NCBI GenBank assembly: GCA_023260815.1
Contig: JALQUE010000055.1
Location: 1 to 6,423 of the forward strand
Source: Roseovarius sp.
GTDB lineage: Bacteria > Pseudomonadota > Alphaproteobacteria > Rhodobacterales > Rhodobacteraceae
Reading direction: 5' to 3'
Length of the DNA: 6,423 nucleotides
Positions within the stretch are counted from its first letter, which is position 1, and each line of letters begins with the position of its first letter. The notes below the pieces were generated by a model, which saw only the letters and a program-made list of their open reading frames with translations, searched no databases and was not told the DNA's origin. A program made the position numbers and the translations under genes. Of the stretch, positions 1-5,532 are shown one piece after another.

Positions 1-965
1 ACCGAATTGCGGTCCTTGACGGCATCAAGCAGCGGCTGCAACAAAGCGACCTCATGCGCGCGCATCAAGTCATGGACACCCGCCGCGCGCGCCGCCGGAT
101 CGCCATGGATGCCATGATGCGCCGCCAGCGCATCAAGATAATCCGCGATCCCCGCACTCGCGGCCACCTGCGCATGATCCGGGCCAGCCGGCGTGAACCG
201 CTTGTAGAGCACGTCACCATTGAAAAAATGCGCCTGATTGGGCAACAACTGACCAAGCGTGCGCCGGATCACCATGATCCCTTGATGCGGACCATAGGTC
301 TTGTACGCGGAAAACAGATAGATATCCGGCCCCATCCCGCCCACATCCGGCAAGCCATGCGGCGCGTAAGAGACACCGTCGACACAGACAAACGCACCCG
401 CTGCATGTGAGGCGGCGGTAATCTCGACCACTGGATTGACTGCCCCCACCACGTTCGAGCAATGCGGGAAACAGACCAAGCGCACGTTTTCATCCAGCAG
501 GGCTTCCAGATCCTCCAGACGCAACATCCCGGTTTCGGGGTCAATCCGCCATTCGCGGATGTCTATCCCGTCCTCTGCCAACCTGCGCCAAGGACCGGAA
601 TTGGCCTCGTGATCCTGGTCGGTCACGACAATCGCCTCGCCGGGGCGCATCCATTGCCGGAAGGCCTGTGCCAGAACATAGGTGTTCTGCGTCGTGGACG
701 GCCCGAAACTGACCTCATCACTGTCCACATTCAGCATGGCAGCCAGCCGTTGACGCGCCTCGTCCATTTCGGCCCCCGCCAAACGGCTGGCCTCGTAGGG
801 CGCATAGGGCTGCACCTTGCGACTGCGGTAAAACCGTTCCAGCCGGGCGATCACCGGCGCGCAGGTATACGAGCCGCCGGCGTTTTCAAAAAACGCCTGC
901 CCGCTCAGCGAGGGTTCGGAAAAGGCGGGGAACTGCGCCCGCACGAAATCTGTATCAAGGGTCAT
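1..965 (-). CDS. PLP-dependent class V aminotransferase (cysteine desulfurase-like), 3' end outside window
   Basis: This is a fold-type I PLP enzyme of the class V aminotransferase/NifS-SufS superfamily. It starts at the ATG complementary to 963-965 (MTLDTDFVRAQFPAF) and stays open for 321 codons to the window edge, so the C-terminal domain is missing. Visible landmarks are an N-terminal substrate-loop region FFENAGGS (residues 25-32), a phosphate-binding-type STTQNT (90-95), the DHEAN segment (118-122) whose His119 probably stacks on the cofactor, PHCSNVVG (167-174), the PLP-nitrogen aspartate in VDG (Asp196), and the Schiff-base lysine Lys222 in FSAYKTYGPHQG. Compared with SufS/CsdA, the residue matching the Gln of VDGxQ is Ser199, and Tyr221 replaces the His that normally precedes the lysine. 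The exact reaction is therefore uncertain: it may be a desulfurase-like or an amino-acid lyase/epimerase-like enzyme. The desulfurase catalytic Cys, if present, would lie off-window. A weak CAGGG lies 13 bases before the start. A terminator separates the gene from the upstream transporter, so it probably has its own promoter. Confidence 0.9.
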   Translation of the reverse strand, partial: MTLDTDFVRAQFPAFSEPSLSGQAFFENAGGSYTCAPVIARLERFYRSRKVQPYAPYEASRLAGAEMDEARQRLAAMLNVDSDEVSFGPSTTQNTYVLAQAFRQWMRPGEAIVVTDQDHEANSGPWRRLAEDGIDIREWRIDPETGMLRLEDLEALLDENVRLVCFPHCSNVVGAVNPVVEITAASHAAGAFVCVDGVSYAPHGLPDVGGMGPDIYLFSAYKTYGPHQGIMVIRRTLGQLLPNQAHFFNGDVLYKRFTPAGPDHAQVAASAGIADYLDALAAHHGIHGDPAARAAGVHDLMRAHEVALLQPLLDAVKDRNS

Positions 966-1044
966 GCCGCGTAAAAAACCCTGACACTCCGCAATCGTCA
1001 AGCGCGCCGTCGCGGCAGCACCACAATCCTGCCCGCCAAATGCG

Positions 1045-1070
1045 AAAAGACCCCGGACATCGCCGGGATC
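1045..1070 (-). terminator. Rho-independent terminator after the BCCT transporter gene
   Basis: Read on the minus strand, GATCCCGG (1070-1063) pairs with CCGGGGTC (1056-1049) to give an 8-bp G+C-rich stem with one U:G wobble and a 6-base loop. Four U residues (1048-1045) follow immediately. It begins 24 bases past the stop codon of the transporter and lies 80 bases before the aminotransferase start, so it should end the transporter transcript. The U tract is short, so termination may be partial. Confidence 0.7.
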
Positions 1071-1094
1071 TTTCTGTGCCGATCTGTCATCGGA

Positions 1095-2747
1095 TCAGCG
1101 TTTTTCCGTCATCAGGCCGCGCACGATCCCGTAGCAGATCACCAGCAGGATCAGGGTGAACGGAAGGCCCGTGGAAATCACCATGGCCTGCAACGCCGTC
1201 AGGCCGCCACCAAGCAACAGCGCGATCGCCACAAGCCCTTCGAAGGTGCACCAGAACACCCGCTGCGGCACCGGCGCATCCACCTTGCCGCCCGCGGTGA
1301 TCGTGTCGATCACCAGACTGCCCGAGTCCGAGCTGGTGACGAAGAACACGATGACCAGCACAATCCCGATGGTCGAGGTAATCGCACTCAGAGGCAGGCT
1401 TTCCAGCATCGCAAAGAGCGACAATTCAGGCGCGTAACTGTCGATCACGTTGGCCTTCACCGCCGAACTGTCGGGATTGGCGATGATGTCGTTGATCGCC
1501 GCACCGCCGAACACCGCCATCCACAGCACACAGACAAGGCTGGGGATGATCAGCACGCAGATCAGGAACTCACGCACCGTGCGGCCCCGGCTGACGCGGG
1601 CGATGAACATGCCCACGAAGGGTGACCAGCTGATCCACCAAGCCCAGTAGAACGCCGTCCAGCCCTGCATATACCCCGTATCCTCACGACCGAACGGATT
1701 GGACAGCGGCACCACCTCTTGCACATAGGCCCCCAGCCCCGAGACGAACTCGCTCAGGATCGACACCGCGCCTGCGGTAAAGAGCACGAAGAGCAACAGC
1801 AGAAGTGCGATGACCATATTGATCTCGGACAGCACCTTCACGCCGCCATCCAGACCGCGCAGCACCGAAATCAGCGCCACCGCCGTGATCGCGCAGATCA
1901 GGATCACCTGAACGGTCGTGGTATTCGGCACGCCATACACATAGTTCAGACCGGCATTGGCCTGCTGCGCCCCGATGCCAAGCGACGTGGCCAGACCGAA
2001 CAGCGTGGCAAACACCGCCAGCGTGTCGATGATATGGCCCCACCAACCCCAGACACGCTCGCCCAGGATCGGATAGAAGGCCGACCGGATCGATAGCGGA
2101 AGCCCCTTGTTATAGCTGAACAGCGCCAGCGCCAGCGCCACCACCGCATAGATTGCCCAAGGATGCAGGGCCCAGTGATACGAGGTCGCCGCAAGCGCCA
2201 TCCGCCGCGCCTCTTCGACATTGGCCGCGATCAATTGGCCGTCTTCGGTGAAGGGACGAACAGCCCCCATAGGCTCGTCACCCCAAGGTGTGCCGAAATA
2301 ATACGCAGGCTCCAGCACGCCGAAGAACATCAGGCCGATCCCCATGCCCGCCGCGAACAGCATCGCGAACCAGCCTGCATAGCCATAATCCGGCGTGGCC
2401 TCCGTGCCGCCCAACCGGACCGAGCCCCACGGGCTGATGATCAGCATAAGACAGAAGATGACAAAGACATTCGCCGCCGACAGGAAGAACCAGTCAAACG
2501 TGCTGGTCAGCGCCGGGCGCAGCCAGCCGAAGAAATCGGATGCATGCTGCGGCGCGATCAGCGCATAGGCGACGAACGCGATCACGACCAGTCCCGAAAT
2601 CACGAAGACCGGATTGTGAATATCAAGGCCAAACGGCCCAACTCTGGCGACAATATTGTCCTGTCCGATCTCGTAATCGGTATCAATCAGATCCGCGTGC
2701 CCTTCGGGCGCCGGAATCCCTTGTGACTCTGTGACTTCATCGGCCAT
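1095..2747 (-). CDS. BCCT-family transporter (betaine/carnitine/choline/DMSP type)
   Basis: This is a complete 550-residue inner-membrane secondary transporter with the LeuT fold, in the usual size range for the family. It should import quaternary-ammonium or related osmolytes such as glycine betaine, choline or DMSP, driven by sodium or protons. Diagnostic segments are GMGIG (134-138), the glycine-rich unwound helix used for substrate and ion contact, within FAAGMGIGLMFFGVLEP. The aromatic box WAWWISW carries Trp368, 370, 371 and 374 and runs into the conserved SRGRTVREF loop (386-394). TSSDSGS (471-477) matches the sodium-site Thr-Ser of BetP, and the glycine motif lacks the Met seen in sodium-independent CaiT, so sodium coupling is inferred. 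The N-terminal tail is acidic (about 45 residues). The C-terminus stops at GLMTEKR, without the long osmosensing tail of BetP. The start is supported by AAGGGGG (2763-2757), 9 bases before the ATG. Substrate cannot be decided from sequence, so no symbol is given. Confidence 0.95.
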   Translation of the reverse strand: MADEVTESQGIPAPEGHADLIDTDYEIGQDNIVARVGPFGLDIHNPVFVISGLVVIAFVAYALIAPQHASDFFGWLRPALTSTFDWFFLSAANVFVIFCLMLIISPWGSVRLGGTEATPDYGYAGWFAMLFAAGMGIGLMFFGVLEPAYYFGTPWGDEPMGAVRPFTEDGQLIAANVEEARRMALAATSYHWALHPWAIYAVVALALALFSYNKGLPLSIRSAFYPILGERVWGWWGHIIDTLAVFATLFGLATSLGIGAQQANAGLNYVYGVPNTTTVQVILICAITAVALISVLRGLDGGVKVLSEINMVIALLLLLFVLFTAGAVSILSEFVSGLGAYVQEVVPLSNPFGREDTGYMQGWTAFYWAWWISWSPFVGMFIARVSRGRTVREFLICVLIIPSLVCVLWMAVFGGAAINDIIANPDSSAVKANVIDSYAPELSLFAMLESLPLSAITSTIGIVLVIVFFVTSSDSGSLVIDTITAGGKVDAPVPQRVFWCTFEGLVAIALLLGGGLTALQAMVISTGLPFTLILLVICYGIVRGLMTEKR

Positions 2748-3176
2748 TAAAACAGGCCCCCTTTTTCATTTGTGGCAAATCGGGTCAGTCACACCGGATC
2801 GGAATGCTGCACACCCGCACCATCCCATGGATCAATCCGGGCACAGCCCGTTGCTCCCTGACGTTCAGGAACGCCGCAAACAAGCGCCCCCTGTTCCCTC
2901 AAGTTTCACCCAGAGAAGGCATGATGCCCTGTTCACTCTCATGCCAACGAGGGTAACAAGGGGCTTTGACGGATAGCAACCAATTGCGCCTTTTTTTCTT
3001 TTGATTGCGACCCATGCATTGAATTCGCCTTGTTTTATTGACGTTTTCTGCACTGCAAAATAGTCACCCTCCGCCGGCACGCGCGCCCTCTGGCCGCAAT
3101 CCTGCACGATCCAGCCACATCCAGCCCTGTCAAAGGCTCTCAAACGGGCGCGTGCTGAATCCTGTCGATGCCCCCT
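2748..3176. other. Intergenic region without a supported gene
   Basis: About 430 bases separate the transporter start from the ssrA promoter. Open frames exist here on both strands but none has a recognisable protein, a good ribosome site or convincing composition. The transporter leader lies at the left end: a Shine-Dalgarno at 2757-2763 and, just upstream, the inverted repeat ATTTG-tgg-CAAAT (2768-2780). Other small perfect repeats are CGGGC-aca-GCCCG (2838-2850), CCTGA-cgt-TCAGG (2857-2869) and GGCAT-g-ATGCC (2918-2928). The part from about 2980 to 3060 is noticeably A+T-richer, with a T tract at 2991-2999. The transporter promoter is presumably here, but no -35/-10 pair stood out. Confidence 0.6.
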
Positions 3177-3204
3177 TTGCAAACCCGGTCCACCTGCCTA
3201 TATT
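3177..3204 (+). promoter_or_regulatory. Candidate sigma70-type promoter of ssrA
   Basis: TTGCAA (3177-3182) and TATATT (3199-3204) are separated by 16 bases. Transcription would begin near G3211, exactly at the hairpin that opens the tmRNA precursor. The position fits a stable-RNA promoter. The hexamers are good matches to the consensus, but the assignment rests on pattern and position only. Confidence 0.6.
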
Positions 3205-3289
3205 CACGGTGTTCCCTCGGGAACTATGGACATAAACGCGCTCGTAATAAGCGGATCGGACCCGGGGGCGGTACCCGGCGGCTCCACCA

Positions 3290-3311
3290 TAAACCCTCGT
3301 TGGGGGTATGA
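3290..3311 (+). other. Intervening sequence removed from the tmRNA precursor
   Basis: These 22 bases lie between the CCA end of the acceptor piece (3287-3289) and the first base of the coding piece (G3312). In permuted tmRNAs this linker is cut out by tRNA-processing nucleases (RNase P at the coding-piece 5' end) to leave two RNAs. ACCC (3293-3296) can pair with a GGGT farther along, forming a small hairpin. The boundaries follow from the acceptor-stem pairing and the encoded CCA. Confidence 0.8.
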
Positions 3312-3396
3312 GGGGCCGAAACAGGATCGACGAACGTGTAAAGGTGTGGCTTTGTCCCGGTGAGATACCACCGTTATCGGTTCATAAAGCATAATT

Positions 3397-3435
3397 GCCA
3401 ACGACAATCGTGCTCCGGTCGCCGTTGCCGCGTAA
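3397..3435 (+). other. tmRNA tag reading frame (ANDNRAPVAVAA, then TAA)
   Basis: Starting at the resume codon GCC (3397-3399), twelve codons read A-N-D-N-R-A-P-V-A-V-A-A and end in TAA (3433-3435). With the alanine carried by the tmRNA itself, the added tag is AANDN-RAPVAVAA, 13 residues. The AANDN start matches the SspB-binding part of known alphaproteobacterial tags, and the terminal VAA fits the ClpX-recognised hydrophobic-Ala-Ala end. Like all tmRNA tag frames it has no start codon or ribosome site, so gene callers miss it. Confidence 0.93.
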
Positions 3436-3548
3436 GCGGTAACATGACCGAAATCTAAGCCCAGGCCTCTAGCAAGGTCTGGCGGGGTTCGCAGGCACCT
3501 GGCAACAGAAGCCTGCACTTAATACCCCCCATTTCAGACGCGCGGCCC

Positions 3549-3573
3549 GCTGTCATGACCGTTTCATGACAGC
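3549..3573 (+). repeat. Perfect 10-bp inverted repeat: ssrA 3' hairpin or chrA operator
   Basis: GCTGTCATGA (3549-3558) and TCATGACAGC (3564-3573) are perfect reverse complements around a 5-base loop CCGTT. As RNA this is a stable hairpin just after the tmRNA body. It is followed by CCTGTTAG rather than a U tract, so it is a poor classical terminator but could be a 3' stability or processing structure. As DNA it is a dyad ending 46 bases before the chrA start, where a repressor or activator could bind. A third CATGAC sits at 3588-3593. The sequence alone does not decide between these readings. Confidence 0.6.
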
Positions 3574-3619
3574 CCTGTTAGATGTTGCATGACGGCCAAA
3601 GAGCCTTATCAAGTCAGCC

Positions 3620-4879
3620 ATGCGCCCAAGCCTTGCCCAGCTTTTTCATGTCTTCGCCCGGATCGGCGTTCTGTCCTTCGGGGGACCGGCGGCGCAAATC
3701 TCGCTGATGCATACCGAACTGGTCGAGCGGCGATCCTGGCTTGGCGAAAAGCAATTCCTGGGTGCGCTGTCCTTCTGCATGCTTCTGCCCGGACCCGAGG
3801 CGATGCAGCTTGCCACCTATGCCGGATGGCGGTTGCGCGGTGTGCCTGGCGGGCTGATCGCGGGGCTTTTGTTCGTGCTGCCCGGTGCGCTGGTCATCAC
3901 CGCATTGGCGCTTGGCTATGCCAGTTATGGCCAGATGCCGGTGGTGCAAGCCGCCTTTACGGGCATCAAGGCTGCGGTGATCGTGATCGTTCTGCAGGCG
4001 CTGCTGTCGCTGTCTCGACGGGCGTTGTCAGGCATGAGCGACTGGCTGCTGGCAGGCGCCGGGTTCGTGGCGATGTTCTTTCTGTCGGTGCCCTTTCCCC
4101 TGATCATCGCCGTCGCGGCGCTTTGGGGGATGATGCGCGCCACAAGCGCCCCAACCGACACCGCTGCCGCAACCGCGCCCCCACCCGCACCTGTGCCTTT
4201 CAGCCAAACGCTTGTCACCATCGCAACATGGGTCACTCTGTGGGGACTGCCGATCGCCGTGGCATGGGCCTTCAACGCCGAATTCCTGACCGATCTGGCG
4301 CTCTTTTTCTCAAAGCTGGCCGTGGTCACCTTTGGCGGCGCCTATGCCGTGCTGGCCTACATGACCCAAGCGGTCGTCGAAACCAACGGCTGGTTGACCA
4401 CAGCACAGATGATCGACGCGCTTGGGTTGGCCGAAACAACACCGGGCCCGCTGATCCTGGTGACACAATTCGTGGGCCTGCTCGCCGGTTACGCCGAAGG
4501 CGGTCTGGCTCTGGCGCTGCTGGCCGGAGGCATGACGCTTTGGGTGACGTTCACGCCCTGCTTTTTGTGGATTTTCGCCGGCGCCCCCTATGTCGAGGCG
4601 ATTCTGGCGCGCCCCCGCCTCAAAGGCGCGCTTGCCGGTATTTCGGCAGCGGTGGTCGGCGTGATCCTGAATTTGTCGGTCTGGTTCGCGCTGCATGTGC
4701 TGTTCGAAACCGTGGCGCGCGGCCCGCTTGGCCCCCTGCCCGATCCCGCCAGCTTTGCGCCGATCAATGCCGGGCTGACTGTCATTGCGGGCATCATCCT
4801 GCTGGGCCTTCGCATTCCGATGATCCCCGGTCTGGCCCTCATGGCAGCGGTTGCAGGCGGCCTGCATTTCGTGCTGTGA
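3620..4879 (+). CDS. chrA: ChrA-family chromate transporter, two CHR domains
   Basis: This is a complete 419-residue integral membrane protein of the CHR superfamily (long-chain, bidomain form). Known members export chromate and confer chromate resistance; others have undefined anion substrates. The N-terminal CHR domain covers roughly residues 5-172, with the signature FGGPAAQ (20-26) and LPGPEAMQLATY (56-67). The C-terminal domain covers roughly 198-418, repeating the pattern as TFGGAYAVLAYM (237-248) and ETTPGPLIL (272-280). An Ala/Pro/Thr-rich linker (about 174-194) joins them. About ten hydrophobic segments are visible. An in-frame stop at 3590-3592 makes ATG 3620 the first possible ATG, and MRPSLAQLFHVFARIG is a typical CHR start. 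The ribosome site is weak. A longer overlapping frame from 3589 has no membrane character and is a shadow. No chrB or other chromate-resistance gene is in the window, so the chromate role is a family inference. Confidence 0.93.
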   Translation: MRPSLAQLFHVFARIGVLSFGGPAAQISLMHTELVERRSWLGEKQFLGALSFCMLLPGPEAMQLATYAGWRLRGVPGGLIAGLLFVLPGALVITALALGYASYGQMPVVQAAFTGIKAAVIVIVLQALLSLSRRALSGMSDWLLAGAGFVAMFFLSVPFPLIIAVAALWGMMRATSAPTDTAAATAPPPAPVPFSQTLVTIATWVTLWGLPIAVAWAFNAEFLTDLALFFSKLAVVTFGGAYAVLAYMTQAVVETNGWLTTAQMIDALGLAETTPGPLILVTQFVGLLAGYAEGGLALALLAGGMTLWVTFTPCFLWIFAGAPYVEAILARPRLKGALAGISAAVVGVILNLSVWFALHVLFETVARGPLGPLPDPASFAPINAGLTVIAGIILLGLRIPMIPGLALMAAVAGGLHFVL

Positions 4880-4895
4880 ATGGACGCATGAAGCC

Positions 4896-4924
4896 CTTTT
4901 GTTTTGGATCGAATCCCCTATGCT
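4896..4924 (+). promoter_or_regulatory. Candidate promoter of sspB
   Basis: CTTTTG (4896-4901) and TATGCT (4919-4924) are spaced 17 bases apart in the 67-base gap between chrA and sspB. The predicted start near 4931 would leave a leader of about 16 bases carrying the strong Shine-Dalgarno. The -35 match is weak. The alternative is co-transcription with chrA. Confidence 0.4.
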
Positions 4925-4931
4925 GCCAATC

Positions 4932-4937
4932 AGGAGG
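4932..4937 (+). promoter_or_regulatory. Ribosome binding site that fixes the sspB start
   Basis: A full AGGAGG lies 9 bases before ATG 4947. The same frame is open back to an ATG at 4851, inside chrA, which would add 32 residues unlike SspB. This site and the family N-terminus both select 4947. Confidence 0.85.
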
Positions 4938-4946
4938 TTCGGGAAC

Positions 4947-5420
4947 ATGTCTCGTTCTATCGATTACGGAAAACTGATGCATCAGGCGATGCGCGGACTC
5001 ATCCAGCGGGTGCTGGTGGGCGTGCAGGACGTTGGCCTGCCCGGGATGCATCATTTCTTCATCACCTTCGACACCAAACACCCCGACGCCCGCCTCGCCG
5101 ACTGGCTGAAAGAACGCTATCCCTCGGAAATGACCGTTGTGATGCAGCACTGGTTCGACAATCTCGAGGTGACGGATGACGGGTTCTCGGTGACGCTGAA
5201 TTTTGGCGATGCTCCGGAAAACCTTTATATTCCGTATGATGCGATAAAAACCTTTGTCGACCCTTCGGTCGAATTCGGCCTGCGCTTCGAAACCCCGGAT
5301 GACGACGAACCCTCGGATCACGATCCCGACGAGGATGACGACATCGCCGCCGACATCGACGTGCCCGAAGGCGAACGCACAGATGCCGAAGTGGTCAGCC
5401 TCGACAGTTTCCGCAAGTGA
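4947..5420 (+). CDS. sspB: SspB, ClpXP adaptor protein (alphaproteobacterial type)
   Basis: This is a complete 157-residue cytoplasmic adaptor of the SspB family. SspB dimers bind the N-terminal half of ssrA tags and hand the tagged protein to ClpXP. Residues 1-28 form the amphipathic dimerisation helix region (MSRSIDYGKLMHQAMRGL...). Residues about 31-115 form the substrate-binding sheet domain, with HHFFITFDTKHP (35-46), the MTVVMQHWFDNL strand (62-73), FSVTLNFGD (80-88) and LYIPYDAIKTFVDPSVEFGL (93-112). A strongly acidic, flexible linker follows (about 115-145, with DDDE and DEDDDI). The last residues, VVSLDSFRK (149-157), match the C-terminal ClpX-docking tail of this group. The length is near that of E. 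coli SspB (165). The gene follows chrA by 67 bases and precedes fumC by 112. The tmRNA that makes its substrate signal is 1.4 kb upstream on the same strand. Confidence in identity is high; tag binding is inferred from the family. Confidence 0.93.
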   Translation: MSRSIDYGKLMHQAMRGLIQRVLVGVQDVGLPGMHHFFITFDTKHPDARLADWLKERYPSEMTVVMQHWFDNLEVTDDGFSVTLNFGDAPENLYIPYDAIKTFVDPSVEFGLRFETPDDDEPSDHDPDEDDDIAADIDVPEGERTDAEVVSLDSFRK

Positions 5421-5472
5421 TCCTGCCGGTAAAGTGCTGACAATCGCACTCTGTATTCCACTGCATACATCA

Positions 5473-5500
5473 TTGATCTTTCCGCCTCGTCGGGTATGAG
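5473..5500 (+). promoter_or_regulatory. Candidate promoter of fumC
   Basis: TTGATC (5473-5478) and TATGAG (5495-5500) are 16 bases apart within the 112-base gap between sspB and fumC. The predicted start near 5507 would give a leader of about 26 bases with the Shine-Dalgarno GAGGAGAG (5518-5525). No convincing terminator follows sspB, so read-through from sspB is also possible. Confidence 0.4.
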
Positions 5501-5532
5501 AGTGGCCATCGTAGTCCGAGGAGAGCCAACTC

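Larger units (their letters stand above)
3211..3535 (+). ncRNA. ssrA: Transfer-messenger RNA, two-piece (circularly permuted) alphaproteobacterial type
   Basis: tmRNA rescues ribosomes stalled on broken messages and appends a proteolysis tag. The gene is permuted. The acceptor piece comes first: a hairpin GTTCC-ctcg-GGAAC (3211-3224), then a strand (3236-3245), a T arm (3262-3278) and an acceptor strand ending in A-CCA (3286-3289). A 22-base intervening sequence follows, and then the coding piece starts at G3312 with GGGGCCGAAACAGGATCGAC. GGGGCCG (3312-3318) pairs with CGGCTCC (3279-3285), giving a 7-bp acceptor stem whose third pair is G:U, the alanyl-tRNA synthetase identity element. ACGAACGTGT (3330-3339) pairs with ACGCGCTCGT (3236-3245) as the long helix holding the two pieces together (one A/C mismatch, one wobble). 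The tag frame is at 3397-3435. Downstream, GCAGGC/GCCTGC (3491-3496/3511-3516) closes a hairpin whose loop CCTGG can pair with CCAGG at 3461-3465, a plausible pseudoknot. The outer ends are approximate. Confidence 0.95.

Noticed and set aside
973..1001. Possible minus-strand promoter (TTGACG, 17 bases, TTTTTT) for the aminotransferase, giving an almost leaderless transcript
   Set aside because: The -10 hexamer is only a T run and the pair may occur by chance; the gene needs a promoter after the terminator, but this one is too weak to list.
2981..2999. GCAA-ccaa-TTGC hairpin with a following T tract as a plus-strand terminator
   Set aside because: The stem is only 4 bp and A+T-rich, and there is no upstream plus-strand gene for it to terminate.
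3038..3066. TTGACG with TAGTCA 17 bases later as a promoter
   Set aside because: The -10 match is poor and no RNA or gene begins just downstream; the TTGCAA/TATATT pair at 3177-3204 fits ssrA better.
2865..3182. 105-codon minus-strand frame in the gap before ssrA
   Set aside because: No recognisable domain, no good ribosome site, unlike coding composition of neighbours, and it ends inside the A+T-poor flank of the ssrA promoter.
3204..3518. 104-codon minus-strand frame
   Set aside because: It lies antisense to the tmRNA gene, whose structure and tag explain this sequence fully.
4851..4946. N-terminal extension of sspB from an ATG at 4851
   Set aside because: The extra 32 residues overlap the end of chrA, are Cys/Trp-rich and unlike SspB, and the perfect AGGAGG lies before 4947.
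3589..4977. Long 462-codon plus-strand frame starting upstream of chrA
   Set aside because: It overlaps chrA in another frame, its protein is Arg/Gly/Ala-rich with no membrane segments or known motif, and the chrA frame shows clear CHR-domain signatures.
5433..5450. Hairpin AGTGC/GCACT after sspB as a terminator
   Set aside because: The stem is only 5 bp and is followed by CTGTATTCC rather than a U tract.
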